Notes: a model not told the origin generated them from the letters alone. 64,000 bases of DNA from Alphaproteobacteria bacterium (GCA_016869715.1 VGDM01000009.1:1-64000), one strand, 5' to 3'. Positions 49,992 through 62,129 are shown, counted from the stretch's first letter. Made by a program: numbers and translations.

Positions 49992-50282
49992 ATGAAATTT
50001 CGTCCCCTGCATGACCGCGTTCTGGTTCGCCGCGTAAATGCGGAAGAAAAGACCGCCGGTGGTATCATCATCCCCGACACCGCGAAGGAGAAGCCCCAGG
50101 AGGGTGAAGTCGTCGCCGTGGGCGCCGGCACTTTGAACGAAAAGGGCGATCTTCGTCCGCTCGATGTCAAGGCTGGCGACCGCATCCTGTTCGGTAAGTG
50201 GTCCGGCACCGAAGTGAAGCTGAATGGCGAGGAACTCCTGATCATGAAGGAATCCGACGTCATGGGCATTCTCGCTGCCTGA
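49992..50282 (+). CDS. groES: Co-chaperonin GroES
   Basis: [44 protein letters not shown]. Confidence 0.98.
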   Translation: MKFRPLHDRVLVRRVNAEEKTAGGIIIPDTAKEKPQEGEVVAVGAGTLNEKGDLRPLDVKAGDRILFGKWSGTEVKLNGEELLIMKESDVMGILAA

Positions 50283-50308
50283 TCGCCGAATTTCCAATCA
50301 GAACCTGA

Positions 50309-51964
<1,656 letters not shown>

Positions 51965-51990
51965 TCCATTGCGCATTGCGCAAGCATGAT

Positions 51991-52019
51991 GGGGCGGTCC
52001 TGCGGGACCGCCCTTTTTT
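51991..52019 (+). terminator. Rho-independent terminator after groEL
   Basis: GGGCGGTCC-TGCG-GGACCGCCC followed by T6. Confidence 0.93.
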
Positions 52020-52169
52020 GTGGTGGGGTTTCGCCTAAAATATTGGCATTGGACTGTTATTTAAGCTGGTTTCCCTTGTAGACTTTGCTTGAGGCTAGCC
52101 TTCCCGGACTCCCTCTTTGGCATGGAAGTTGCGAAAGACACTCGTCGGCTGAAGGATGCAACGCTCACG

Positions 52170-53249
52170 ATGGCTACCCAGAGTTCGGCCTCTCAGCAAT
52201 TGCTGCTGAACGGCATTGTTCATAGCTACGGCGCCGCGCGCGCCGTTGATGAAGTGACGGTTGAAGTGAAGGCGGGCGAATTGGTGGCCCTGCTTGGTCC
52301 TTCCGGCTGCGGCAAGACGACCTTGCTCCGTATTGTCGCTGGTTTCATCCGACAGGCTTCCGGCCAGGTTGTCATTGGTGATCGCGCCGTGGATGATCTG
52401 CCGCCCAACTTGCGTGAAGTCGGCATTGTGTTCCAGAACTATGCGCTGTTTCCGCACATGACGGTCGCTGAGAATATCGCCTATGGCCTGGTGGCGCGCG
52501 GCGCGGGCAAGGCCGAACAACGCGCGCGCGTGTCGGAAATGCTCGCCACCGTGCGCATGGCAGGCTTTGCCGATCGCAAGCCGCGGCAATTGTCAGGCGG
52601 GCAGCAGCAGCGCATCGCGCTCGCCCGCGCGCTTGCGGTGCAGCCGCGCATTCTGTTGCTGGATGAACCCTTCGCGGCGCTCGATAAGAATCTACGGCTA
52701 GATATGCAAATTGAGATTAAGCGGTTGCAGCGCCAATTCGGCTTGACCGCCATTTTGGTCACGCATGATCAGGAAGAAGCCATGTCCATCGCCGATCGCA
52801 TCGCGGTGATGAATCAAGGCAGGATCGAACAATTGGGCACGCCGGTTGCGATCTATGACGAACCCGCGACCCCCTTCGTCAATAGCTTCATCGGATCATC
52901 CAATATCCTTGATGGTATCGTCACTGATGCCGGGATCAGGCTTTCGGTTGGCGCTTTGCTCCCCTGCCAAACGCCCAACCTGCCACAGGGCAAGCCCGTT
53001 CAGGTTTCCATTCGGCCGGAGCAATTGATGCTGGTGCGTGACGCCGCACAGGATCGCATTCCGGTGACGCTGACACTCAGCCTGCCGATTGGTGGGCATT
53101 TCATCCATGATGTCGCGGCGGCGGATGGCAGCACGCTTAAAATCGCAACCGCGCGGCATCCGGGTGATGCTTCCACCCTGCCGGGCATATGGCATTGCGC
53201 GCTGACGCCGGAAGCGCGGCCTTCGATCTTTCCCCAATCCAACCCGTAA
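52170..53249 (+). CDS. Polyamine/iron-type ABC transporter ATP-binding protein (PotA-like)
   Basis: LLGPSGCGKTTLLRIVAGF, LSGGQQQRIALARALAVQPRILLLDEPFAALDKNLR; TOBE-like C-terminus. Confidence 0.94.
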   Translation: MATQSSASQQLLLNGIVHSYGAARAVDEVTVEVKAGELVALLGPSGCGKTTLLRIVAGFIRQASGQVVIGDRAVDDLPPNLREVGIVFQNYALFPHMTVAENIAYGLVARGAGKAEQRARVSEMLATVRMAGFADRKPRQLSGGQQQRIALARALAVQPRILLLDEPFAALDKNLRLDMQIEIKRLQRQFGLTAILVTHDQEEAMSIADRIAVMNQGRIEQLGTPVAIYDEPATPFVNSFIGSSNILDGIVTDAGIRLSVGALLPCQTPNLPQGKPVQVSIRPEQLMLVRDAAQDRIPVTLTLSLPIGGHFIHDVAAADGSTLKIATARHPGDASTLPGIWHCALTPEARPSIFPQSNP

Positions 53250-53267
53250 CCCTTCAGGAGAATTCCC

Positions 53268-54281
53268 ATGGTTTCCAGACGTCGTTTTCTTGCCGGCATG
53301 GCCGGTGTGCTTGCCGCGCCCAGCATTGCGCGTGCCTCCGGTTCCATGACGGCGGCCATCTATCCTGGCACCTGGGATGAGGCCTATCGCGAAGTTGTCG
53401 CCCCCCTGTTGCGTCAGCGCTATAATGTGAGCGTTGCCTTTGAACCACTATTCGCGGTGGATCAGGTTGCGAAGGTGCGCGCCGCGCGCGGTGTCGCCCC
53501 TTTTGATTGCTTCGTTCTGGACCCCGGCCCGGCGGCAGCGGCGCGTCAGGCGGGGCTGTTTGAGCCGATTGACCCGCGCATGATCACCAATGTCAGCAAG
53601 CTGCCCGATGGCATGCTGATGGCGGATGCGGCGACGGTGAATGTGCAAGTGGTCGGCATATGCTACAACCCGAAGAGATTCCCGGAACCTCCGAAAAGCT
53701 GGGCGGATTTGTTCCGCTCACCCTATGTGGATCGCCTCGGCCTCACGGGGTTTCAGACCACTTTCGGCACCGTATCGCTCATTGAAATGGCGAAGGTTTT
53801 TGGCGGTTCCATCACCAATGTCGAACCGATCTTTGCCAAGCTGAAAGAGGTGCTGCCGAAGGTTGCCGCAGTATCCACGCCGGCCGCCTTGCCGGGCCTG
53901 TTCCAGCAAGGCCAGATTGACATCATGTATACCAACACAAATAACGCGGCGACGCTGAAGGGCCGCGGCGTTGACATTGCCTTTGTCGCGCCGAGTGAAG
54001 GCGCTGTTACCTTTGCAACAACACTGCATATCGTAAAGGGTGCTGAGAACAAGGCCAATGCGCATCGCTATATTGACGTAGCGATTTCGGCCGATGCGCA
54101 AAGCAAGCTACAATTGGCGCCCTTCAACATGATCCCGGTGAACAAGGATGTGCAGCTGACACCCAACCTGGATATCAAATCACTCGATGAATTGTCCAAG
54201 ATGGTCACGCATGATTGGAATGTGATCAATCCGCGCCGCGCCGGTTGGATTGATCGCTTCAACCGCGAAATCACGAAGTAA
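53268..54281 (+). CDS. ABC transporter substrate-binding protein (spermidine/putrescine-type)
   Basis: Signal peptide MVSRRRFLAGMAGVLAAPSIARA; TAAIYPGTWDEAYREVVAPLLRQRYNVSV. Confidence 0.92.
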   Translation: MVSRRRFLAGMAGVLAAPSIARASGSMTAAIYPGTWDEAYREVVAPLLRQRYNVSVAFEPLFAVDQVAKVRAARGVAPFDCFVLDPGPAAAARQAGLFEPIDPRMITNVSKLPDGMLMADAATVNVQVVGICYNPKRFPEPPKSWADLFRSPYVDRLGLTGFQTTFGTVSLIEMAKVFGGSITNVEPIFAKLKEVLPKVAAVSTPAALPGLFQQGQIDIMYTNTNNAATLKGRGVDIAFVAPSEGAVTFATTLHIVKGAENKANAHRYIDVAISADAQSKLQLAPFNMIPVNKDVQLTPNLDIKSLDELSKMVTHDWNVINPRRAGWIDRFNREITK

Positions 54282-54285
54282 TTTC

Positions 54286-55119
54286 ATGCGCCCAGCAGCG
54301 GTGGATTGGCGCTTGGCCGCGCCTTTGGGGATTGTCTACCTCGCGCTTTTTGCGGCACCGCTGCTGTTGTTGCTTGGCATATCGCTCCATGCGGATCAGG
54401 ATTTGCAGCAATGGGGCTTGGATAACTGGTCCAAATTCTGGGGCGATGCCTTCTACCGCGGCGTTGTCTGGGATACGCTTAGGCTGGGCGCGGCGGCGGT
54501 GCTGGCGACGTCCCTTTTCGCTTGGCCGCTCGCGGTATTCTTCTGCAATGCCAGCCCCCGCACGCAGAAGATCCTGATTTTCATCATTCTGCTGCCGTTG
54601 CTGACATCGGTCGTTATTCGCACCTTCGCATGGATCGTGATCCTGGCGCGGGAAGGGCTGGTCAATCAGATGGTGCTGGCGCTTGGCCTTAGCGCCACAC
54701 CGCTCAGGATATTGCAGACGGAAACGGGGCTTATCCTGGCGCTGATGCAAATCGAAATGCCACTGATGCTGCTGCCCTTGATTTCCGTCATGCGCGGGCT
54801 TGATCCAAATCTGCCCGATGCGTCACGTGCGCTTGGGGCAGGCATGTGGCGGAGCTTTTTTCGCGTCATCCTGCCGCTCAGCCTGCCAGGTTGGATCGCT
54901 GGCGCCACCTTGGTTTTTGCTTCCGCCTGCACGGCCTTCATTTCGCAATCCGTCATTGGCGGGGCGCGGCTTGTCTATCTGCCATCGCTGATCTGGCAGC
55001 AGGCCATGGTGGTTTATGATTGGCCCTTCGCTGCCGTTTGTTCTGTGACGCTGCTGGCGACCGTGCTGGCCGGCATCATGATGCTGAATTGGCTTGGCCG
55101 CTATGCAAGGACCGATTAA
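54286..55119 (+). CDS. ABC transporter permease (PotB-type)
   Basis: DASRALGAGMWRSFFRVILPLSLPGW EAA loop. Confidence 0.93.
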   Translation: MRPAAVDWRLAAPLGIVYLALFAAPLLLLLGISLHADQDLQQWGLDNWSKFWGDAFYRGVVWDTLRLGAAAVLATSLFAWPLAVFFCNASPRTQKILIFIILLPLLTSVVIRTFAWIVILAREGLVNQMVLALGLSATPLRILQTETGLILALMQIEMPLMLLPLISVMRGLDPNLPDASRALGAGMWRSFFRVILPLSLPGWIAGATLVFASACTAFISQSVIGGARLVYLPSLIWQQAMVVYDWPFAAVCSVTLLATVLAGIMMLNWLGRYARTD

Positions 55120-55941
55120 ATGAGGCAACGTCGCACCTTTGCCGACCAAAGCTTTTCCTATGTCTTTGGGGGGCTTACTTTGCTTGGCCTGCTGATCCTG
55201 GTTGGCCCGGTATTGATTGTGCTGATTACGAGTTTCACCACCTCGGCATCCTTGCGGTTTCCGCCGCCAGAAATGTCGCTGAGGTGGTATCAGGCGCTGT
55301 TTGACACAACGCGGTCTGCGCATATCCATCGCGCTGCCGGCAATTCGCTTTGGGTGGCTGGCATGGCAACGCTCGGGGCCACAATGCTGGCCGTGCTCGC
55401 GGCCCTTGCCATTGGGCGGTCGCGTCGGCCAGCGGCACGCGCCTTGGAAGCAAGCTTTCTGTCACCGTTGATCCTGCCCTCGCTCGCTTATGGGCTCGCG
55501 ACCTTGATGTTTTTTTCGTTGCTTGGGCTACGCCCATCGCTCACGCATTTGATCGGGGGGCATTTGGTGGTGATTGCGCCTTTTGTGTTCCGCACCACCT
55601 TGGCGACCGTCACGCAATTGGAACCGGCGCTTTTGGAAAGCTCCGCCAGCTTGGGGGCAGGGCACTTCATGACCTTCCGGCGCATTACGCTTCCCCTGAT
55701 TGCGCCAGGCATTTTCGCTGGCGCCTTCCTCGCCTTCGTGGCCTCCATGGATAATGTGCCGGTCTCGCTTTTCCTCTCCAGCGCGCGGACGGATATGCTG
55801 CCCATCCGGATGTGGGGCATGATGGAAAGCACGCTGGATGTGCGCGTTGCTGCCGTATCTGGCGTGCTTATTCTGGCGATATTGGTGCTGATGTTCGTGA
55901 TGGATCGGCTGACCGGGCTGACGCGCCGGATGAGTCTCTAG
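55120..55941 (+). CDS. ABC transporter permease (PotC-type)
   Basis: LESSASLGAGHFMTFRRITLPLIAPGIFAGAFLAFVASMDNVPVSLFL. Confidence 0.93.
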   Translation: MRQRRTFADQSFSYVFGGLTLLGLLILVGPVLIVLITSFTTSASLRFPPPEMSLRWYQALFDTTRSAHIHRAAGNSLWVAGMATLGATMLAVLAALAIGRSRRPAARALEASFLSPLILPSLAYGLATLMFFSLLGLRPSLTHLIGGHLVVIAPFVFRTTLATVTQLEPALLESSASLGAGHFMTFRRITLPLIAPGIFAGAFLAFVASMDNVPVSLFLSSARTDMLPIRMWGMMESTLDVRVAAVSGVLILAILVLMFVMDRLTGLTRRMSL

Positions 55942-55948
55942 TCTCGAA

Positions 55949-56560
55949 CTACCGCAACAACACCCCATGCTGCCGCAAGAACCCGAGCAAGGGCAGCAAG
56001 GGCAGGCCAAGAATGGCCGGCTGATCGCCCTCGATCCTGTCAAATAACTGCGCGCCATGGCCTTCCAGCCGATAGGCGCCGACAGACGAAAGCAAAGCCT
56101 CGCCCTCGGCAGCCAGATAGGCCTCCAGAAACGCATCCGAAAAATCGCGCATGGTCAGGCGCGGCTTCGCCACATGCTGCCAGATGCGCTGCCCGCCACG
56201 ATGGCAAACGAGCGCCGTCACCAATTCATGCCGCCGCCCGCGCAGGCGCTGCAAATGCGTGCGTGCGGCAGCCATATCGGGTGGCTTGTCGTACCAGGCG
56301 CCATCACAGACCAGCAATTGATCCGCGCCGATCACTAGCGCATCAGGCGCGGACCGTGCCGCGCGTTCCGCCTTGGCATCGGCCAGGATCAGCGCGGCCT
56401 CATCCGGCGAAATCCCCTCGGCTTGCGCCGCTTCCTTGATGGCGGCCTCATCCACGCCGGCGATGCGGGTTTCGAACCGCAGCCCAGCGCCTTCCAGCAC
56501 GGCACGCCGCGCCTTGGATGCCGATGCAAGAATAACGACCGGTGTTGCGGCCTGGATCAC
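55949..56560 (-). CDS. maf: Maf family nucleotide pyrophosphatase (GTG start)
   Basis: VILASASKARRAVLEGAGL, VIGADQLLVCDGAWYDKP, SVGAYRLEGHGAQLFDRIEGDQPAILGLPLLPLL. Confidence 0.94.
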   Translation of the reverse strand: MIQAATPVVILASASKARRAVLEGAGLRFETRIAGVDEAAIKEAAQAEGISPDEAALILADAKAERAARSAPDALVIGADQLLVCDGAWYDKPPDMAAARTHLQRLRGRRHELVTALVCHRGGQRIWQHVAKPRLTMRDFSDAFLEAYLAAEGEALLSSVGAYRLEGHGAQLFDRIEGDQPAILGLPLLPLLGFLRQHGVLLR

Positions 56561-57498
56561 TGCCGCGCTTCGGGCCTAAGACCGAGTGCCGCTTCCTCAC
56601 CGGCTGCCGCCGCCAGATAGGCGGCATAGGCTTTGGCATCACGCAAATCCTCGGTCATGCCAAGCCGCGTCATGACAGCCTTGACGGCAGAGGAGCGCAA
56701 TGCCGCCGTGAAGGCAGCCTCCAGCCTTTGGCGCTCAGCTGACGGCATATTGGGCGGGCCAATCAGGCCGAAGGGCGCGGTTTCGGTCAGCCCATAGCCA
56801 AGTTGAACCAGCGTCGGCACGTCGGGCCAGCGGGGATTGCGCTGGGGCGACCAAAGCGTCAGCCAGCGCGCATCGCCCTGATCCACCGCCATGTGCAGCC
56901 GCACGCCGCCCGCCATGACGTCCAAATCACCCGCCATCAGCGCTTCCACGCCATCTGCCGCGCCGCGGAAGGGCAGATGCACTGCCTGGATGTTTTCCTT
57001 CACCATCAGCCGCGACATGGTGACGTGCCCAACCGAACCCACGCCAATACTGCCGAAGGAAAGCTGGCCGGGCTTCTGACGCGCCTCGGCGACAAAATCA
57101 CGCCAGCCGCCAGGGAAGCGATCCGCCTTGGCAATCACGCCATAGGTGCCGCCGGCCAAACACATGATCGGCGTGGCATCGCGCCCCATGGTGAAATCCA
57201 CCCCGCGCTCTACCAGGGCGCGTAGCGTCACGACCGGGAACAGCATCACCACGGACCCATCGGGTGGCGCGCTGCGCAATTGGGTCAAAAGCCTGAGCCC
57301 GGTGCGGCTTGCCTTATTTTCCAGGCGGATTTCCTGGCCCAAAGCCTTGCTCGCGGATTTTGCAAGCGCGCGCATCAGTTGATCCGTCGCCCCGCCTTCC
57401 GCGAACGGGATCAAAAGCGTCACGCCACCTTTCTGCGCCAGCGCCAGATTTGGCGTGGCCAGCAGCCCAGCGCTTGCCAGAAACAGCCGACGCTTCAT
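56557..57498 (-). CDS. Bug/TctC family substrate-binding protein
   Basis: VTLLIPFAEGGATDQLMRALAKSASKALGQEIRLENKASRTGLR; VHLPFRGAADGVEALMAGDLDVM. Confidence 0.88.
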   Translation of the reverse strand: MKRRLFLASAGLLATPNLALAQKGGVTLLIPFAEGGATDQLMRALAKSASKALGQEIRLENKASRTGLRLLTQLRSAPPDGSVVMLFPVVTLRALVERGVDFTMGRDATPIMCLAGGTYGVIAKADRFPGGWRDFVAEARQKPGQLSFGSIGVGSVGHVTMSRLMVKENIQAVHLPFRGAADGVEALMAGDLDVMAGGVRLHMAVDQGDARWLTLWSPQRNPRWPDVPTLVQLGYGLTETAPFGLIGPPNMPSAERQRLEAAFTAALRSSAVKAVMTRLGMTEDLRDAKAYAAYLAAAAGEEAALGLRPEARQ

Positions 57499-58046
57499 GG
57501 CATCTCGCTTGCCAACCGCGCGAGCGCGGCGCGATAGGTTGTGTCAAACAGCGCATCCAGGCCAGGGTTCACGCCCTTAAGCCCCGTCGCGACGCGCCCC
57601 GCCCAGCCAACATATTCGATGCGGCGCGCATGGTTCCATTTCGCCGGCGGACTATCGGCGATGGAACGCAAATTCGCGATTTTGTCAGCAAGTTTCAATT
57701 GCTTGGCCGCTTCGCTATGCTTTGGCGCCTGGCTGATCTGCAAGGCCTTCCTGATTTCCTTGGGCTTTTCCTTATCATCGGTTGCTTCCGCCACCAAGCT
57801 TGCAATGACTGTGCCGAAAACCGCCACCAGATCAGCATCCGTGGTTTCGGTATCTTCCACCGTGTCATGCAGCAGCCCGGCCAGGATGGCTTCCTCTGGC
57901 GCGCCATGTTCTGCCAGGATCGCGGCAACCTCGATCACATGGTTCACATAGGGCTCGGCAGCCGCACCTTTCCGCACCTGCCCGGCATGGGCGCGGGCGG
58001 CGAAAAGCGTGGCGCGCAGGATTTGCGCGGAGAAATTGGCCTCCAT
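57495..58046 (-). CDS. HD-domain phosphohydrolase, MESH1-like small alarmone hydrolase candidate
   Basis: AARAHAGQVRKGAAAEPYVNHVIEVAAILAEHGAPEEAILAGLLHDTVEDTETTDADLVAVFG; real start MEANFSAQIL, not the 583-aa ORF. Confidence 0.88.
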   Translation of the reverse strand: MEANFSAQILRATLFAARAHAGQVRKGAAAEPYVNHVIEVAAILAEHGAPEEAILAGLLHDTVEDTETTDADLVAVFGTVIASLVAEATDDKEKPKEIRKALQISQAPKHSEAAKQLKLADKIANLRSIADSPPAKWNHARRIEYVGWAGRVATGLKGVNPGLDALFDTTYRAALARLASEMP

Positions 58047-58121
58047 GGAGATTTTTCTAGCGCCCCTGGGCAGAATCGGAAAGGGGATGCAAGCGCTGGC
58101 AAAGCCTGATACAGCACCCCC

Positions 58122-59096
58122 ATGCCGAGAGAAACCGTGACGCGCCGCGCCTTGATCGCGGCCAGCCCTTTGCTTGCATCCCCCGCCTTGGCGCAGGCAC
58201 CCTTTCCCAATCGCCCGATCCGCCTGGTTGTGGGCTTCACCCCTGGCGGGGCGACCGATATTTCCGCTCGCGCCGTTGCGCCCAAAATGTCGGAAGTGCT
58301 GGGCCAACCGGTGATTGTGGAAAACCGCCCAGGCGCGGGCAGTAACCTTGCCACTGAAATCGTCGCGCGCAGCCCTACCGATGGCTATACCATCCTGCTG
58401 GCAACGCTCGGCGCACTCGTGATCAGCCCCATGGTGATGCGCCTGCCGATAGACCCGGCGCGCGACCTGGTGCCGATCTCCATCGCCGTTGACCTGTTCA
58501 ATATCCTGACCGTGCCGGCAGAACGCCCCTGGCGCACGGCCGCCGATATCATTGCCGCCGCCAAGGTGCGGCCCGGAGAGCTTTCCTGGGGCCATAGCGG
58601 TATCGGCAGCGCGCCCCAATTGGCCGGCTTGCTCTTTGCCAAAATGGCCGGGATTGAAACGATTGAGGTCTCCTATCGCGGCGGGGGCTTGGTCGCGACG
58701 GATTTGATTTCGGGCCGGCTGGATTACGGCTTCCCGACATCGCCTTCCGTCATGGCGCATATCGAAAGCGGCAAGCTGAGGGGGCTTGCGGTGCCAACCC
58801 TGCAACGTTCCCGCCTGCTGCCGAATATCCCAACAGTCGCGGAAACCGGCCTGCCCGGCTTCAATGTGCCGTCCTGGTATGCGGTGGTGGCGCCGCGCGG
58901 CACGCCGGAGCCCGCCGTGCAACGTCTGGCCCAGGCCATGCGCATTGCGCTGGAAGACAAGGACGTGGTCGGCATCCTGAACCGCAATGGTCTGGAGGCG
59001 ATGCCCTCCACGCCCGCGGAATTCGCTGCCGCCTGGGCCGCCGAGCGCACCAAATGGGAACCGATCATTCGCGAAAGCGGCATCAAGATCGAATAG
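58122..59096 (+). CDS. Bug/TctC family substrate-binding protein
   Basis: FPNRPIRLVVGFTPGGATDISARAVAPKMSEVLGQPVIVENRPGAGSNLATEIVARSPTDGYTILLAT. Confidence 0.94.
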   Translation: MPRETVTRRALIAASPLLASPALAQAPFPNRPIRLVVGFTPGGATDISARAVAPKMSEVLGQPVIVENRPGAGSNLATEIVARSPTDGYTILLATLGALVISPMVMRLPIDPARDLVPISIAVDLFNILTVPAERPWRTAADIIAAAKVRPGELSWGHSGIGSAPQLAGLLFAKMAGIETIEVSYRGGGLVATDLISGRLDYGFPTSPSVMAHIESGKLRGLAVPTLQRSRLLPNIPTVAETGLPGFNVPSWYAVVAPRGTPEPAVQRLAQAMRIALEDKDVVGILNRNGLEAMPSTPAEFAAAWAAERTKWEPIIRESGIKIE

Positions 59097-59145
59097 CGGC
59101 GCGGGGGTTAAGGACCTATAAGGCGGCAGAAAGGAATTTTTGCCC

Positions 59146-60411
59146 GTGAACGCCATGCCCCCCGATTCCGCCGAGGCCCTGCAAGACGCCGCGCGCGCCG
59201 CGCGTGCCGCCACCACTGTACTCGCCTCGGCGCCGCGCGCGATCAAGGATCAGGCGCTGCTGCTGGCGGCGGCGGCGCTGCGAGAGCGTCAAGCCGAGAT
59301 CATCGCCGCCAATGCGGAAGACATTGCCGCAGCGCCTGGGTTGTCGCCAGCCTTTCGGGATCGGCTGCTGCTCAATGCCGCGCGCATTGAAGCCATGGCC
59401 AAGGGGCTTGAGGAAGTGGCCGCGCTGCCTGATCCGGTGGGCCGTATGCTTGCAGAATGGCAGCGCCCGAATGGGCTGCGCTTGCAGCGCGTGGCGCAGC
59501 CGCTTGGCGTGATTGGCATGATTTTCGAAAGCCGGCCCAATGTCACTGCCGATGCCGCCGCGCTTTGCCTCAAATCCGGCAATGCGGTCATCTTGCGCGG
59601 CGGGTCTGAAAGCTTGCGGAGCGCCACCGCCATTCACGCCTGCATGGTGCAAGGGCTGAAGCTGGCGGGCTTGCCTGAAGCCGCGGTGCAAGTGGCGCCG
59701 AGTGCGGATCGCGCCTTTGTTGGTGCCATGCTGCGCGCATCCGGCCTGATTGACCTGATCATTCCGCGTGGCGGCAAGGGGTTGGTGACGCGCGTTTTGG
59801 AAGAAGCGCGCGTGCCCGTTCTCGCGCATGCGGAAGGGCTGTGCCACACTTACATCCATGCCGACGCGGATCACGCCATGGCCCGCGCTATACTCGCCAA
59901 TGCCAAGATGCGCCGCACCGGTGTTTGTGGTGCCACTGAAACCCTGCTGATTGATGCCGCCATTGCGCCCGCGCTCCTGCCGGCACTGATTGCCGATTTG
60001 CGCGCCCTTGGTTGCGATTTCCGCGCCGATGACGCAGCGCGCGCCATTGTGCCGGGCCTTACCGCCGCCACTGGCGAGGATTATGCCACCGAATGGCTGG
60101 ATGCGATCCTATCGGTGAAGGTGGTCGCGGGCGTTGACGCAGCCCTTGCCCATATCCGCCGCTTCGGCAGTGAGCATACGGAAGCGATCATCACTGAAGA
60201 TGCCAGGGCAGCGCAGCAATTCCTGGATGGCATTTCCTCGGCTGTCGGGCTTTGGAATGCGTCCACGCAATTCTGCGATGGCGCCGAATTTGGCTTTGGC
60301 GCCGAGATCGGCATCGCCACTGGCCGGCTGCATGCGCGCGGTCCTGTGGGGCTCGAGCAACTCTGCACCTATCGCTACAAGATTTTCGGCACGGGGCAGG
60401 TCAGGCCGTGA
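59146..60411 (+). CDS. proA: Gamma-glutamyl phosphate reductase (GTG start likely)
   Basis: GVIGMIFESRPNVTADAAALCLKSGNAVILRGGSES, VPVLAHAEGLCHTYIHADADHAMA, GFGAEIGIATGRLHARGPVGLEQLCTYRYKIFGTGQVRP. Confidence 0.96.
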   Translation: MNAMPPDSAEALQDAARAARAATTVLASAPRAIKDQALLLAAAALRERQAEIIAANAEDIAAAPGLSPAFRDRLLLNAARIEAMAKGLEEVAALPDPVGRMLAEWQRPNGLRLQRVAQPLGVIGMIFESRPNVTADAAALCLKSGNAVILRGGSESLRSATAIHACMVQGLKLAGLPEAAVQVAPSADRAFVGAMLRASGLIDLIIPRGGKGLVTRVLEEARVPVLAHAEGLCHTYIHADADHAMARAILANAKMRRTGVCGATETLLIDAAIAPALLPALIADLRALGCDFRADDAARAIVPGLTAATGEDYATEWLDAILSVKVVAGVDAALAHIRRFGSEHTEAIITEDARAAQQFLDGISSAVGLWNASTQFCDGAEFGFGAEIGIATGRLHARGPVGLEQLCTYRYKIFGTGQVRP

Positions 60412-60623
60412 TGCTGCGGCACGTCTTTGCCGCGCTGCTGATCGTCTTGGCGCTGGCGCCCGCCGCGCGTACTGGCGGCTCAGGTCTGGACTGCGCGATA
60501 TGAAGGCTTGGTTTAGGCGCAGGATGTGGTGGTACGTTTCCGTTGAGGCGGACGTTTCGCCGAAGCGGCGACCTCTGCTATCGTAAACGTTAGATTTGTT
60601 GGTGATCAGGAAAGACCGGAAGC

Positions 60624-62129
60624 ATGCCCGATACCGCCCCGCTCCAAAGCACAAGCAATCTGCTTTCCGTCGAATATTTTGATGTGCTGATTGTGGGCGC
60701 CGGCATTTCCGGCATTGGCGCTGCCTATCACCTTACCACGCAATGTCCGGACAAAAGCCTTGTGGTGCTGGAGAATGAGGAAAGCTTCGGCGGCACCTGG
60801 TGGACGCATAAATATCCCGGCATTCGCTCGGATAGCGACCTGCATACTTTCGGCTATCGCTTCAAGCCCTGGCGCGGCGCGCCGATTGCGACCGCCGAGG
60901 AAATCCTGAGTTACATGGGCGAAGTGATCGCGGAAAATGATTTGGCGCGGCATATCCGCTATCGTCACCATATCACCCACGCATCCTGGGATAGTCAGAA
61001 TAGGCTTTGGACCCTGGAGGTTCTGGACAAGGCCACTGGCCTGCCGCGCCGCTTCACCGGCAAGTTTCTTTACATGTGCCAGGGCTATTATCGCCACCGG
61101 CAGGGCTATATGCCGGAATGGCCGAATATGGCGGCCTATCAGGGACAGCTGGTGCATTCCGAGGAATGGCCAGAGGGCCTTGACTACACCGATAAGCAAG
61201 TTTTGGTGATTGGGTCAGGGGCGAGCGCCGCGACCATTATTCCAGCCATGGCGGCCAAGGCCGCGCATGTTGTGATGCTGCAGCGATCGCCCACTTTTTT
61301 CCGCGTGGGCCGCAACGCAATTGAAATTGCGGAGGAATTGCGCACGCTTGGCGTTTCGGAAGATTGGATTCACGAAATCACGCGCCGCAAAATCTTGTTC
61401 GAGCAGGATAAGTTTGCGAAAATGTCCTTCTCCCAGCCGGACAAGGTGAAGGAAGCGCTCTTGGATGGCATTCGCGGCATTGTCGGGCAGGATTACGATA
61501 TCGCGACCCATTTCACGCCGCGCTATCGCCCCTGGCGGCAACGCGTGGCCTTTGTGCCCGATGGCGATCTGTTCCACGGCATCGCCCAGGGCACGGCGAG
61601 CGTTATCACAGATGAGATTGAGCGCTTCTCCGAGAGGGGCGTTGTGACCAAATCCGGTCAGGAATTGGTAGCGGATATCATTGTCGCGGCAACGGGCTTT
61701 CACCTGAATGTGCTTGGCGATATCGCCTTTGAGATTGATGGCAAGCCGCTCGATTTTCATGAGACCGTGACCTATCGCGGCATGATGTTCACCGGCATTC
61801 CCAATATGGTTTGGGTCTTTGGCTATTTCCGCGCTTCCTGGACGCTGCGCGCTGATCTGGTGGGCGATTTTGTCTGCAAATTGCTGAAGCATATGGATGC
61901 CACAGGTAAGCAGCAGGTGGAAGTGGCGCTGCGGCCAGAAGACCATAACATGCCGATCAAGCCCTGGATTGATCCGGAAAACTTCAATCCGGGCTATCTG
62001 ATGCGCGGGTTGCATTTGTTGCCGCAGCGCGGGGACAAGCCCGAATGGATGCATAATCAGGATTATTGGGCGGAGAAGGATGAATTCCCCAAAATTGACC
62101 TGAACGATGCGGCCTTTGTCTATAAGTAG
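60624..62129 (+). CDS. Flavin-dependent monooxygenase (Baeyer-Villiger/FMO-type)
   Basis: DVLIVGAGISGIGAAYHL, FGGTWWTHKYPGIRSDSDLHTFGY, VLVIGSGASAATIIPAM. Confidence 0.93.
   Translation: MPDTAPLQSTSNLLSVEYFDVLIVGAGISGIGAAYHLTTQCPDKSLVVLENEESFGGTWWTHKYPGIRSDSDLHTFGYRFKPWRGAPIATAEEILSYMGEVIAENDLARHIRYRHHITHASWDSQNRLWTLEVLDKATGLPRRFTGKFLYMCQGYYRHRQGYMPEWPNMAAYQGQLVHSEEWPEGLDYTDKQVLVIGSGASAATIIPAMAAKAAHVVMLQRSPTFFRVGRNAIEIAEELRTLGVSEDWIHEITRRKILFEQDKFAKMSFSQPDKVKEALLDGIRGIVGQDYDIATHFTPRYRPWRQRVAFVPDGDLFHGIAQGTASVITDEIERFSERGVVTKSGQELVADIIVAATGFHLNVLGDIAFEIDGKPLDFHETVTYRGMMFTGIPNMVWVFGYFRASWTLRADLVGDFVCKLLKHMDATGKQQVEVALRPEDHNMPIKPWIDPENFNPGYLMRGLHLLPQRGDKPEWMHNQDYWAEKDEFPKIDLNDAAFVYK

Noticed and set aside
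57495-59246. 583-aa minus-strand ORF
   Set aside because: Only the C-terminal 183 aa (57495-58046) is a real HD-domain gene; the N-terminal 400 aa is antisense shadow of the Bug gene 58122-59096 and the proA start.
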